A stretch of DNA of 64,000 nucleotides from Paracoccus aminovorans (GTDB taxonomy: Bacteria > Pseudomonadota > Alphaproteobacteria > Rhodobacterales > Rhodobacteraceae), in the NCBI RefSeq assembly GCF_900005615.1, contig NZ_LN832559.1, positions 2,386,837 through 2,450,836 on the forward strand, written 5' to 3'. Position 1 is the first letter of the stretch. Each line of letters opens with the position of its first letter. A program made the translations under genes and the position numbers. Of this stretch, positions 18,500 to 27,220 are shown one piece after another. Below the pieces are notes generated by a model that saw nothing but the letters and a program-made list of their open reading frames with translations, did not search any database and was not told the DNA's origin.

Positions 18500-18519
18500 A
18501 TGTTATATATTTATAACAT
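18500..18519. promoter_or_regulatory. Perfect 8-bp inverted repeat, likely ArsR operator
   Basis: ATGTTATA and TATAACAT flank a 4-nt TATT spacer, giving a 20-bp AT-rich palindrome in otherwise GC-rich DNA. Its right arm overlaps the ArsR start codon at 18518. It lies between the divergent SRPBCC and ArsR genes, exactly where an ArsR-type repressor would block both promoters. Confidence 0.65.
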
Positions 18520-18877
18520 GTCAATCGACGATCAGGACGACGCACTGTTCAAGGCGCTGGGGCACCGGGCACGCCGGCAATTGCTGGACCTGCTGAAGGA
18601 GGGCCCGAAGACCACCGGCGCGCTGTGCGAGGTGCTGCCGCAACTGAACCGCTGCACCGTCATGCAGCACCTGCGGGTGCTGGAAGATGCCGGGCTGGTC
18701 GTGGTCGAGCGGCGGGGCCGCGAAAGATGGAACCATCTGGACGCCCTGCCCATCCACGCGCTGCATGAGCGCTGGATCGGTCCCTATGCCACCTATGCGG
18801 TGAACATGCTGGGCGCGTTGAAGCAAGCGGCGGAAGGCGGCCAGCCCGCAAGGCTTGACGAAACCCTGCCGGAATAG
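18518..18877 (+). CDS. ArsR-family winged-helix regulator
   Basis: This 119-residue protein has the ArsR fold. It opens DDALFKALGHRARRQLLDLL, then has the recognition region LNRCTVMQHLRVLEDAGLVV, wing VERRGRERWNHL, and a C-terminal dimerisation helix. It lacks the ELCVCDL metal-binding motif, so it is of the non-metal, SRPBCC-associated group. The ATG lies within an inverted repeat, so autoregulation is likely. Confidence 0.88.
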   Translation: MSIDDQDDALFKALGHRARRQLLDLLKEGPKTTGALCEVLPQLNRCTVMQHLRVLEDAGLVVVERRGRERWNHLDALPIHALHERWIGPYATYAVNMLGALKQAAEGGQPARLDETLPE

Positions 18878-18925
18878 CTGCCCGAGGCACCTGATCCCTT
18901 TCCAGCCGCGACGGGATGACGCGCG

Positions 18926-19521
18926 CTATGCCTCGACACGATGCATCTCGCCATAGGTTCCGGGCGTAATGCCGAAGCGCCTCTGGAACAGGCGCGAGAA
19001 CCTTGCGGTCGGGAACAGCCCCACCTGCGCGGAAACCTGCTTCAGGGACAAACCGCGCGACAGCAGCATCCGCGCCGCATCCAGCCGCAGGGCCTCGACG
19101 AAATGGGCCGGGCTCTGGCCGGTGGCGGCGGTGAACTTGCGGTGGAAGCTGCGCTCGGTCAGTCCGGCGCGGGCGGCCAGGGCCGGGACATCCAGGGGGG
19201 CGTGCAGGTTGGCCTGGATCCAGCCGATCAGGTCCGCGAAGGGGCTGTCGCCCCTGGCCTGCGCCGACAGCACCGGGCTGAACTGCGACTGATGGCCCGG
19301 CCGGCGCGCATAAAGCACCAGCCGCTCCGCCACCTCGGCCGCGATGCCGGCGTCCAGGTCGCAGGCGACCGTGGCCAGAACGGCATCTTCCCGGCCTGTC
19401 CCAGGGCGCGGTTGGCGCCGTTGAAGACCGATGCGGGTCCGGCCATGTCCAAGAGCTCGAACCCCGGATAGAGGATGAAGACGACCTGGTGCATTGGCGG
19501 AGATTGCACGCTTTTTGTCAT
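18926..19521 (-). pseudogene. GlxA-type (DJ-1/AraC) regulator with deletion and frameshift
   Basis: The upstream 30 residues (VVFILYPGFELLDMAGPASV) are the start of the DJ-1/PfpI domain found in GlxA-like regulators. Near 19390 the frame changes and about 130 residues of that domain are missing. The second part reads GIAAEVAERLVLYARRPGHQ and then a complete AraC DNA-binding domain (VPALAARAGLTERSFHRKFT ... AARMLLSRGLSLKQVSAQVG). The DNA-binding half could still be translated from an internal start (19333), but ligand sensing is destroyed. Confidence 0.75.
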
Positions 19522-19616
19522 GTCTGCCAGCGGCTCCGCCGGCTAATCTGAACCGACAGATGTTTCCCTGCCGGTTCGACGAGGCTGAAAATGGACATGA
19601 ATGGTGAAACGGCCCG

Positions 19617-19934
19617 CGAGATCCTCGAAAGGTCGGCGGCCATCACCGCATGTCCTTTCGCAACTTCACCACAGGCCACAGCCATGCCTTCGGCGGCACC
19701 TATCTGGAATTGGTCCCGGGCAAGCGCCTGGTCTATACCGACCGCTTCGACGACCCCAACATGCCGGGCGAGATGACGGTCACGGTGGACCTGAAGCAGG
19801 TCTCGGTCGGCACCGAGATCGCCATCGAACAGCAGGGCGTGCCGGACATGATCCCAGCCGAGGCCTGCTATCTCGGCTGGCAGGATTCGCTGCACAAGCT
19901 GGCGAAACTGGTCCAGCCCGAGATCAAACAATAG
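19617..19934 (+). pseudogene. SRPBCC-domain protein lacking its N-terminal third
   Basis: The frame reads KVGGHHRMSFRNFTTGHSHA, LELVPGKRLVYTDRFDDPNM and AEACYLGWQDSLHKLAKLVQ, the last two thirds of an AHSA1-like SRPBCC protein. Family members have about 55 more residues before KVGG, and these are absent or out of frame. A Met at 19650 could start a 94-residue product, but the first strand and helices of the fold would be missing. It lies 16 bp before the downstream GST gene. Confidence 0.6.
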
Positions 19935-19950
19935 GCGCAGGAGCCGTCCA

Positions 19951-20598
19951 ATGACCCCCACTATCACCGCCTTCGCGCAATCCCCCGACCGCGGCCAGGG
20001 ACAGGCGCGCGACATGCGCGTCCGTTGGGCGCTGGAAGAGGTTGGCCAGCCCTACGATGTCCGCCTGGTGAGTTTCGACGAGATGAAGCAGCCCCCGCAT
20101 CTGGCGCTGCACCCTTTCGGGCAGATCCCGACCTATGAGAAGGGCGATCTTGCCCTGTTCGAGTCGGGCGCCATCGTGCTGCATGTCGCGCAAAGCCATC
20201 CGGGCCTGCTGCCCGAGGACGCGAATGCGCAGGCGCGGGCGGTCATGTGGATCTTCGCCGCGCTCAACACCGTCGAGCCGCCCATCGTCGAGTGGGAACA
20301 GGCCCGCTACCATGAGCCCGACAGGCCCTGGCACCAGGCGCGCCTTTCCCTGCTGGAGAAGCGCATCTGTGTCCGGCCGGAGCAGCTTTCCCGCCGGCTC
20401 GGCGCTGCCGACTGGCTCGACGGCACTTTCAGCGCCGGCGACCTGCTGATGGTGACGGTGCTGCGCAGGCTGGAGGGCAGCGGCATGGTGGAGGAACATC
20501 CGAACCTGGCCCGCTACGTCGCTCGCGGCAAGGGGCGTCCCGCCTATCAGCACGCTTTCGCCGCGCAACTGGCGGTATTCACGGCGTCGCAGGGTTAA
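19951..20598 (+). CDS. Glutathione S-transferase family protein
   Basis: This 215-residue protein has an N-terminal thioredoxin fold (RDMRVRWALEEVGQPYDVRL), the cis-Pro/ligand region HPFGQIPTYEKGDLALFESG and a C-terminal helical domain with FSAGDLLMVTVLRRL. It follows the broken SRPBCC gene by 16 bp and precedes a broken RibD-like gene. It seems intact. The substrate cannot be told from sequence. Confidence 0.85.
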   Translation: MTPTITAFAQSPDRGQGQARDMRVRWALEEVGQPYDVRLVSFDEMKQPPHLALHPFGQIPTYEKGDLALFESGAIVLHVAQSHPGLLPEDANAQARAVMWIFAALNTVEPPIVEWEQARYHEPDRPWHQARLSLLEKRICVRPEQLSRRLGAADWLDGTFSAGDLLMVTVLRRLEGSGMVEEHPNLARYVARGKGRPAYQHAFAAQLAVFTASQG

Positions 20599-20656
20599 GC
20601 GGGTTTTTGCAGAAGATCATGGCAGACTGAAGCAACGGGAAGGGAGACCTCGCAGC

Positions 20657-21033
20657 ATGGCGACATTCGTCTTCGGAATGAACCTGTCGCTGGACGGCTA
20701 TGTCGATCACGACGCTTTCGCGCCCGACCCGGTGCTGTTCCAGCACTGGACCCGGCAGGTGCGCGGCTTGGCCGGCAGCCTCTACGGGCGCCGCATCTAC
20801 GAGATCATGCGCTACTGGGACGAGGACCGTCCCGAATGGTCCCCGGCGGAGCGCGATTTTGCCGAAGCCTGGCGGCGGCAGCCGAAATGGGTGGTCTCGC
20901 GCTCGCTGGCATCGGTCGACCCAACGCCACGCTTGTTTCCGACGACATCGAGGCGACGATACACGGCCTCAAGGCACGGCATGACGGCGAGATCGACATC
21001 GCCGGCCCGCACCTGGCGCAGAGCCTGACCGAC
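20657..21033 (+). pseudogene. RibD C-terminal/dihydrofolate reductase-like protein, frameshifted and truncated
   Basis: The start reads MATFVFGMNLSLDGYVDHDA and LYGRRIYEIMRYWD, typical of the small RibD-C/DHFR-like proteins of about 190 residues. Near 20918 one base appears lost; a neighbouring frame continues PNATLVSDDIEATIHGLKAR and IDIAGPHLAQSL. Similarity ends at about 21033, where a hydrolase gene on the other strand begins to be readable. The final 60 residues are missing. Confidence 0.75.
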
Positions 21034-21034
21034 T

Positions 21035-21309
21035 CCGGCGATCTGGGGCAGGTCGTCCCAGATATTATAAGTGGCATGGGGCGAACGATGGCCGCTCCGG
21101 CCCTGACCGCTGAGGTCCAGCGCGACGACATGGCATCCGGCAAGCCGGGGCGCCAGCTCCTGGAAGCTGGCGGCGTGGTCCATCCAGCCGTGCAAGGCCA
21201 GCACGGGAATGCCGCCCTCATGCCCCCATGCCAGCCCGCCAAGCTGCAACCCGTCCACGTCCCATCGACAGTCTCGCGGGGGTGCCGCATCAGGCCCGTT
21301 CATCTGCAT
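21035..21309 (-). pseudogene. Alpha/beta-hydrolase, N-terminal fragment
   Basis: The minus strand reads GLAWGHEGGIPVLALHGWMD, AASFQELAPRLAGCHVVALD and LSGQGRSGHRSP, which is the oxyanion-hole strand and following loop of an alpha/beta-hydrolase. It ends at YNIWDDLPQ, before the nucleophile serine, where the reductase remnant starts on the opposite strand. About 90 of the usual 280 residues remain. Confidence 0.65.
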
Positions 21310-21442
21310 GCCCTGCTATTGGTTCTGCCCGGTCCGGGCATATCCCGCCTTATCCGCGAATTGAAGCGCCACGGCTGCCTTGCGGGCTGGACCTGAAAAG
21401 CGACGGCGCGGCGAGGCGGGGAAGGCGGCGGCCACCCGGCCT

Positions 21443-21570
21443 TCAGCAATAACGCCCGGCAACCGCGATCCGCAGTATCCACACGAAAGTCCCGGCCGCC
21501 TCCCGAAGCTGGTCAGGAGCAACCCCGCCAAAGCCCAGTATGAGGCCCGATCGGCGCGCAGCACCGCCAT
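21443..21570 (-). pseudogene. MocR/PdxR-type GntR regulator, C-terminal scrap
   Basis: A short minus-strand frame ends GLILGFGGVAPDQLREAAGT followed by a stop. This matches the last part of the aminotransferase-like domain in MocR regulators (normally GLILGFAGV...). Nothing upstream continues the domain. It is a relic of about 40 residues. Confidence 0.45.
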
Positions 21571-21660
21571 ACATGGGCGAGATCGGTCGCATCCGGCACC
21601 GGCCCGCTGTCATTCGGCGCGATGGTGTCGTAATGATGGCAAAACGATTCAGGTCAGATC

Positions 21661-21939
21661 ATGCGAACTCATTTTGCTGCTCTTCTCGCTCTCATGATCG
21701 CCAGTGGCTGCGCGGTCGGTTCCGGCGCCGTGGTCAAGGGCGCCGGGCCGGACGACCTCCTGAAGCTGCGCGAAGGCCCCGGGCTCAACCACAAGATCAT
21801 CATCGGCCTGCCCGACGGAACGCGCCTCACCCGTCAGAGCTGCGTCACGAATAGCGGCAAGGTCTGGTGCAGAGTCACGCTCACCGACAGGCCGGGGATC
21901 TCGGGTTACGTCTCGGCAGAATATCTCGCGCATCGGTGA
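21661..21939 (+). CDS. SH3-domain lipoprotein
   Basis: The 92-residue protein begins with a lipoprotein signal (LLALMIASGC, lipobox ASGC at residues 14-17). A small bacterial SH3 domain follows (LKLREGPGLNHKIIIGLPDG, CRVTLTDRPGISGYVSAEYL). It is probably anchored in the membrane facing the periplasm and binds peptidoglycan or a protein partner. It has its own upstream spacer and no operon partners. Confidence 0.8.
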   Translation: MRTHFAALLALMIASGCAVGSGAVVKGAGPDDLLKLREGPGLNHKIIIGLPDGTRLTRQSCVTNSGKVWCRVTLTDRPGISGYVSAEYLAHR

Positions 21940-22068
21940 AAGGTCCGGTCCATTGCGGCCGGCTGGGACAAATGGTGTATTGCGACGCGGCACTCGAAAC
22001 CGGCCATTCGTGCCTGTCGCGGCATCCCATCCTGATCCGCGTCTCGTCAACTTGCCCCTTCCTCTGCC

Positions 22069-22842
22069 TTACACCACCCCACGCAGCAGCATCTCCGCTC
22101 CCAGCAGGGCGAGCATGATCAGGAACCAGCGCCGGAAGGTGGCGGGGCTGAGGGCGCGGCGCAGGATCTGCCCCGCCCACATGCCGATCAGCGCCGGAAC
22201 AACGGCCAGCACGGAAAGCGCAAGCTGGTCGAATTGCCAAGCCTGGTGCGAGGCCAGGCCGAGCGCCAGGGCGATGGTCGAGGTCGTGAAGGCTAGGCCG
22301 AGCGCCTGGACTAGGTCGTCCTTCTCCAGCCCGAGCGCCTGCATGTAGGGAACCGCAGGAATGACGAACACGCCGGTCGCCCCCGCAATCACCCCGGTGG
22401 TCAGCCCGACCAGCGGCGAGAACCACCGCTCTTGGACAGCTGCGACCCGGAACGGCGAAGCGAGAAGGGTATAAAGCGCATAGGCCACCAGCGTGGCGCC
22501 GAGGACCGCTGTCGTCGCCCCGCCATTCCCGCCGGCCAGCAGCGGGGCGGCGGTCAATGTCCTCGCCATGCTTGCAGCCGTCATCGGCCAAAGCCGCCGC
22601 GCCAGGGCGCCGATGCGCGGACCGGCCAGAAGCTGCCACAGATTGGTGACCATGGACGGCACGATCAGCAGGCTCGCGGCAACCAAGGGCGACAGCAGTG
22701 CGCCCAGGACGCCCATGGCGAGCGTGGGCAGGCCCATGCCGGTGACGCCCTTGACAATGCCGGCGGCAAGGAAGGTCACGGCGACCAGAGGAATGGTGAA
22801 ACGTTCATGGTCCCTGCATAGCGGCGGGGCGGCAGCCGGCAA
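22069..22842 (-). CDS. TauE/SafE-family membrane permease
   Basis: The 257-residue protein has about eight hydrophobic segments and the family's duplicated motif. The first copy is AAGIVKGVTGMGLPTLAMGV and the second GLTTGVIAGATGVFVIPAVP. Members export sulfite, sulfoacetate or other organic anions. The N-terminal start is uncertain because no good ribosome-binding site is seen. It is divergent from a LysR gene with a 62-bp spacer, the usual layout for a LysR-controlled exporter, but that LysR gene has a nonsense codon. Confidence 0.82.
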   Translation of the reverse strand: MPAAAPPLCRDHERFTIPLVAVTFLAAGIVKGVTGMGLPTLAMGVLGALLSPLVAASLLIVPSMVTNLWQLLAGPRIGALARRLWPMTAASMARTLTAAPLLAGGNGGATTAVLGATLVAYALYTLLASPFRVAAVQERWFSPLVGLTTGVIAGATGVFVIPAVPYMQALGLEKDDLVQALGLAFTTSTIALALGLASHQAWQFDQLALSVLAVVPALIGMWAGQILRRALSPATFRRWFLIMLALLGAEMLLRGVV

Positions 22843-22904
22843 TGCGGATCTGCCGCATCCAGGCTTCGGCTGGTCCGAAGGCTGATTCCGCGTTATGTTG
22901 GCAT

Positions 22905-23903
22905 ATGCGCTTCGATCCGACCGACCTTCGCCTGTTCCTTGCCGTGGCCGACGCCGGCAGCATCACCCATGGCGCCGCCGATGCCGGGCTTTCGCTGCCC
23001 GCCGCCAGCGAGCGGCTGGGGGACATGGAACTGTCCGGCGGCGTCAGGCTGCTGGACCGCGGGCGGCGCGGCGTGGCGCTGACCGAGGCCGGCGAGGCGC
23101 TGGCCCATCATGCGCGGCTGATCAGCCGCCAGATGGCGATGATGCGCGGGGAACTGGGCGAATATGCCACGGGGCTGCGCTCGACCCTGCGGGTTCTGGC
23201 CAACACCGCCGCCATGGCCGAACTGATGCCGCAGCGGCTTGCGGGGTGGATGGGTGCCAATCCGCGCGTGGACCTCGACCTGAAGTAGCGCCAGAGCATC
23301 GAGATCGCGCGCAGCGTGGCGGCGGGCTTTGCCGACCTCGGCATTCTCTCGGCGGCGGCGGCACTGGACGGGTTGGTGCTGCGCCCCTTTGCCGAGGACC
23401 GGCTGGTCGTCGTCGCGGCGCGTCAGGACGACATGGCCCAGATGCGGCAGATCCGCCTGGCCGACCTCGCCGGGCGCTATTTCATCGGCCTGTCCGGCAG
23501 CGCGCTTCAGGATCACATCGCTGCGCAAGCCGCGGCGATGGGGATGGCGTTGCGCTATCGCGTCAGGCTGCGGAGCTTCGAGGCGATCTGCCACGTGGCC
23601 GGAGCGGGCGCCGGGATCGGCATCGTGCCGGAAACTGCCGCCCGGCGCATGAAGCGGACCTCGGGCATCGCGATCATCCGGCTCGCCGACGGTTGGGCAC
23701 GGCAGCGCCTCGCGGTCTGCATCCGGGCCGGCACCGAGCTTTCCGTTCCGGCGCAGAGCCTGTTTCGCCATCTGACCGAGGCCCGCCCGCAGCGTGACTG
23801 GGCGCGGGGGCTCCCGCCCCACCGCCAAAGCGGCGCTCGCGTCAGAGCCCTGGCTGCGACTGTCGTGGAACAGGGGGAAATGACCGACGGCCTGCACCTG
23901 TAA
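22905..23903 (+). pseudogene. LysR-family regulator interrupted by an in-frame TAG
   Basis: The N-terminal helix-turn-helix is clear (LRLFLAVADAGSITHGAADA, LSLPAASERLGDME). The effector domain continues in the same frame (GFADLGILSAAAAL, FIGLSGSALQDHIAAQAAAM, AGAGAGIGIVPETAARRM). A TAG codon at 23286-23288 separates the two at DLK*RQS, where the family usually has a glutamate, so a single GAG to TAG change explains it. No shift or deletion is visible. Translation would give a 127-residue DNA-binding fragment unless the stop is suppressed. Confidence 0.85.
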
Positions 23904-24386
23904 TCGGCAGAAGACAGGAGCGCGACCGTGCACTCTGCGGCTTCTCCAGGCGGCGCTGCTGTCTTTGGCGGGACCGGACTTATCGCCAGAATCTGTGGAC
24001 GGATCTGGGGAGGCTTCTCCGCGCCCACAGGCTCGGAGCCTACCTCACCCGAATTTTGGGCAGAGCGGATGCCCCAGAGCTTCTCAGCGAAGAGGCGCGC
24101 TTACGCGCCGGCAACAGATCATTGGGGAGATTCGTCATTGGTCGGAGAGGAAGGCTCCGAAGTGACTTGGGCCGGAGGGAAAATCGGAAACACAACACAC
24201 ACCTCTTCCGGCCATACGTGGTATTTACGCCCGCTTGACGTGCGCGGCAACTTGACTCTTTGGATAGGCCGAGAGCTCCTTCTTCAGCGTGTGGAACTTC
24301 TCGGAGCCTATGTTCTCCGCCGTCGAAGATGTTCGCCATCGGCACAGGCCAGGGACAAGGGTCGGTGAAAGCCGGGGGCGATCCGT
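23904..24386. other. Gap of about 480 bp with no recognisable gene
   Basis: Both strands have only short frames without family similarity or good start sites. Base composition is somewhat lower in GC than the flanks near 24150-24250. No terminal repeat or RNA gene is evident. Confidence 0.5.
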
Positions 24387-25529
24387 TCAGCTGGCCGGAC
24401 CGGCCGACCGCTCGTCCTGCGCATCGGGAACGGCGCGGGTCAGGCTGGCCCTTTTCCGCGCAGACAGGATGTGACGCAGAAAAAAGCGGATCATCTCGCG
24501 CGAGGCGTCCGGGCCTTTCGGGTCGGTGAAGCGACCCCGGGACGAGCCGCCGGACCAGGCATGGCCCGATTCCGCGACGCTCCAATGCTCGACCAGCGGA
24601 CGGCCCGCGCCGAGGCGATAGACGGTCCGCCGATAGGCGCGGCCATTCGGCACCTGGCCGGCGGTCTCGGTGCCGCGCAGCGCGGGGTAAGGCTCGCGGG
24701 CACGCAAGACCACCAACCGTCCGTTGCGGGGATTGACCACGCGGTCATGGCTGCCGTGAAAGACGATCGTCGGCATCGGCAGCATCAGGCGCAAGCCGGG
24801 ATCGCCGCGCTGCATCGCCACAAGCGCCGAGGCCTGGTCGCGGGCCGCGCCCGCCGGCAGGCCGGAATGCACGCCCACGGCCGCGAACAGCTCGGGATAG
24901 GCGCGGGCCAGCGCCAGCGCCATCGAGGCGCCTGCGGACAGGCCGGCGACATAGACCCGGGCCGGATCGGCGCCGTGCTTCCTGACTAGGTCGCGCGTCA
25001 GGCTGGCGAGGAGGGCTGCCTCGCCCGCGCCCCGGCGGTTGTCCTCGGGCCGGAACCAGTTCCAGCAGCGGGTCGGATGTGCCTCGCGCGGCTGTGCGGG
25101 ATAGACCACGATCAGGCCGAAGGTCTTGGCCAAGGCATTCATGCCGGTTCCCTTGGCGAAGTCGGCCGGGGTCTGGCCGCAGCCGTGCAGCATGACCAGC
25201 AGCGGTGGCGCGGCCGTCGTCATGCCCGGCTTGAAGATCCTGTAGTGGCGCGCGCCATGTTCGCATCGATGCAGGCCGGCGCGGTCGCTCGCGGCCGGCA
25301 TCGACCGGGTCGGGACCGGGGGTTTTTCCGGCGCGGCGGCCCTGGCACGCGCCTTGCGCGGCGGCTTGGGCTTCGGGGCCGCGACACGCGGCACAACCGC
25401 CTTCAGCGCCGCCGCAGCGAGCGAGGCGGCCAGATCGACCGCCAGCTTCAGCCCGCCCTTCATCGGCGAAGCCGCCTTCCAAGGTCGACGCTTGCCGGCC
25501 CGGGTTCCGCGTTTTTTGCTGCGGGTCAT
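24387..25529 (-). CDS. PHB-depolymerase-family esterase (LpqC-like)
   Basis: This 380-residue protein has a long basic, Ala/Pro-rich N-terminal region of about 85 residues, then an esterase domain. The oxyanion region is LLVMLHGCGQTPADFA, the nucleophile elbow is GLSAGASMA (serine near residue 195), an acid lies in VFHGSHDRVV, and the histidine in GHAWSGG. These are the landmarks of the PHB-depolymerase/feruloyl-esterase family. The basic N-terminus (RSKKRGTRAGKRR) suggests a cytoplasmic enzyme that may bind polyester granules or nucleic acid; no classical signal peptide is present. Confidence 0.85.
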   Translation of the reverse strand: MTRSKKRGTRAGKRRPWKAASPMKGGLKLAVDLAASLAAAALKAVVPRVAAPKPKPPRKARARAAAPEKPPVPTRSMPAASDRAGLHRCEHGARHYRIFKPGMTTAAPPLLVMLHGCGQTPADFAKGTGMNALAKTFGLIVVYPAQPREAHPTRCWNWFRPEDNRRGAGEAALLASLTRDLVRKHGADPARVYVAGLSAGASMALALARAYPELFAAVGVHSGLPAGAARDQASALVAMQRGDPGLRLMLPMPTIVFHGSHDRVVNPRNGRLVVLRAREPYPALRGTETAGQVPNGRAYRRTVYRLGAGRPLVEHWSVAESGHAWSGGSSRGRFTDPKGPDASREMIRFFLRHILSARKRASLTRAVPDAQDERSAGPAS

Positions 25530-25578
25530 CGGATCCCCCGAATCATGCCTGTTCTCCGGCCGGCACGCCGCTTGCAGC

Positions 25579-26676
25579 TCATTTCTTCCTCGCGCCCCGC
25601 CCCGTCATCCGGCTTGCGGCGCGCAGGGCCAGCGCCGAAGCCAGCAGCAGCTCGCGGCCCGGGGAAACCTCCTCGCGCACAGCGGGGGCGACGCGGCCCT
25701 CGGTGCCCGGCCGGTCCATGCCCGGCGGCGGCGTGTCCGCCTTGACCGCGCCGCGCCGGCCCATGGGCTTCGGCGCGCCGGTCGTGGTGTCGCGGGCGGT
25801 CTGCTGCTCGATCTCGGCATTAAGTTCGGCCCCGGCCAGGACAACATAGGCCGACAGCCACAGCCAGGTCAGCAGCACGACCACGCCGGCCAGGGTGCCA
25901 TACGTCTCGGTATAGCTGGCGAAATTGCTGACATAGAGCGAAAATGCCAGCGAGGCGGCGATCCAGACGCAGACCGCCAGCGCCGCGCCCAGGCTGAGCC
26001 AACGCCATTTCGCCGCCCTGCGCGACGGGCCGAAGCGATAGACCACCGACAGCCCCAGCACCGCGAAGCCCGCCAGAATCGGCCAGGTGATCCACGAGAT
26101 CGCCGCCTGCACCCCATCGCCCAGGCGCAGAAGCCCGGCGGCCAGGGGCAGCACCACGATCAGCCCGATGGCGAGGATCAGCCCGACCACCAGCCCCAGC
26201 GTCAGCGCGAAGCCGGTCAGGTAAAGCCGCAGATAGCCGCGAGTCTCCTCTTCGTCATAGGCGATGTTCAGCCCCTCGATCAGCGTCATCACCCCCCTGG
26301 TCGCGCCGTAAAGGGCGATCGCCAGGCCTGAAGCCGCAACCAGCCCGGTTCCGGTTCCGCTATCGGTCACCTTCAGAAGCTGGTCGCGGATGATCCCGGC
26401 GGCGTCGGGCGGCAGCATCGTGAAGATCCGCTCCATGGTGCTGCCCAGGTCGGCGGGATTCAGGACCAGCCCCGAAATCGCCACCAGCGCCGCGATGGCG
26501 GGGAACACGGCGATCAGGCCGTAGAAGGCGATGCCGGCGGCGACGACGCCGACATGATCCTCGCCGATCTGGGCCCGGACCCGGCGGAGGATCTGTTTCC
26601 AGCCCGAGAAGGGGATGCGGGTGGGCGTCTCGGCGCCGTGGCCCAGATCGTCGGCAAGGGGGGAGGCTGTCGGCAT
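25579..26676 (-). CDS. YihY/virulence factor BrkB family membrane protein
   Basis: The start at 26676 (MPTASPLADDLG) is preferred over an upstream frame that lacks similarity. The 365-residue protein has six membrane segments with family landmarks: AAGIAFYGLIAVFPAIAALV, GLNIAYDEEETRGY and the final YGTLAGVVVLLTWLWLSAYV. Members were once misnamed ribonuclease BN; the transported substrate or role is unknown. A polar C-terminal tail of about 80 residues follows the membrane domain. Confidence 0.88.
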   Translation of the reverse strand: MPTASPLADDLGHGAETPTRIPFSGWKQILRRVRAQIGEDHVGVVAAGIAFYGLIAVFPAIAALVAISGLVLNPADLGSTMERIFTMLPPDAAGIIRDQLLKVTDSGTGTGLVAASGLAIALYGATRGVMTLIEGLNIAYDEEETRGYLRLYLTGFALTLGLVVGLILAIGLIVVLPLAAGLLRLGDGVQAAISWITWPILAGFAVLGLSVVYRFGPSRRAAKWRWLSLGAALAVCVWIAASLAFSLYVSNFASYTETYGTLAGVVVLLTWLWLSAYVVLAGAELNAEIEQQTARDTTTGAPKPMGRRGAVKADTPPPGMDRPGTEGRVAPAVREEVSPGRELLLASALALRAASRMTGRGARKK

Positions 26677-26799
26677 GGGGATCCTCGTCCGGTTCGCGGT
26701 GACGCAGGCGGAACGCGGCAGGGGGCGGCTTGGGTCCGGGCAGAGATCCTCGCGGTCACATGCTGGCTCTCCGCGCGCCATTGGGGACAACTCTGTCCG

Positions 26800-27174
26800 C
26801 CGTCGCGGCGTGCCGGAGGAGCCGGTCGACTACAATACCGATTTGGTGAAAGCTGTCCGCGAACTCGACACCATCACCGCAAGCGCGGATGCTGTCGGCG
26901 GAGCCGCTTCGGTTGCCGCGACGCGCGCCCTGCTGCCTGCCGGCCGGCGCGTGGTGACGAACACGCGCACGCTGCGGGCATTCCATGGGTTCGCCATCCC
27001 GAGGATGAGCTTCAGCAGGTTGCCATGCTCGCCGCGCGAGGTCTACTGAGGGTTCGGATCGCCGAAATCCCTCCGCTCTCCGAGGCAGCCGTGGCGCTAC
27101 GCGCATCAAAACAGGGCACAGTCCGGGGAAGATCCTCCTGCGTCCCTGAACTTTCAGCCGATCCCCGACGTTGA
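26800..27174 (+). pseudogene. Zinc-type alcohol dehydrogenase/quinone oxidoreductase remnant
   Basis: The first part reads VDYNTDLVKAVRELDTI, DAVGGAASVAATRALLPAGR and RVVT, resembling the cofactor-domain end of quinone oxidoreductases. After a frame change near 27005 a second frame gives QQVAMLAARGLLRVRIAEIP and SEAAVALRASKQGTVRG, the normal closing segment of that family. The N-terminal 200 residues are missing. The identification rests on weak but ordered similarity. Confidence 0.45.
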
Positions 27175-27220
27175 AAGGAGAGACGGCCAGGCTCAAAGAG
27201 CCAAGCCGCAAGAGTTTTTG

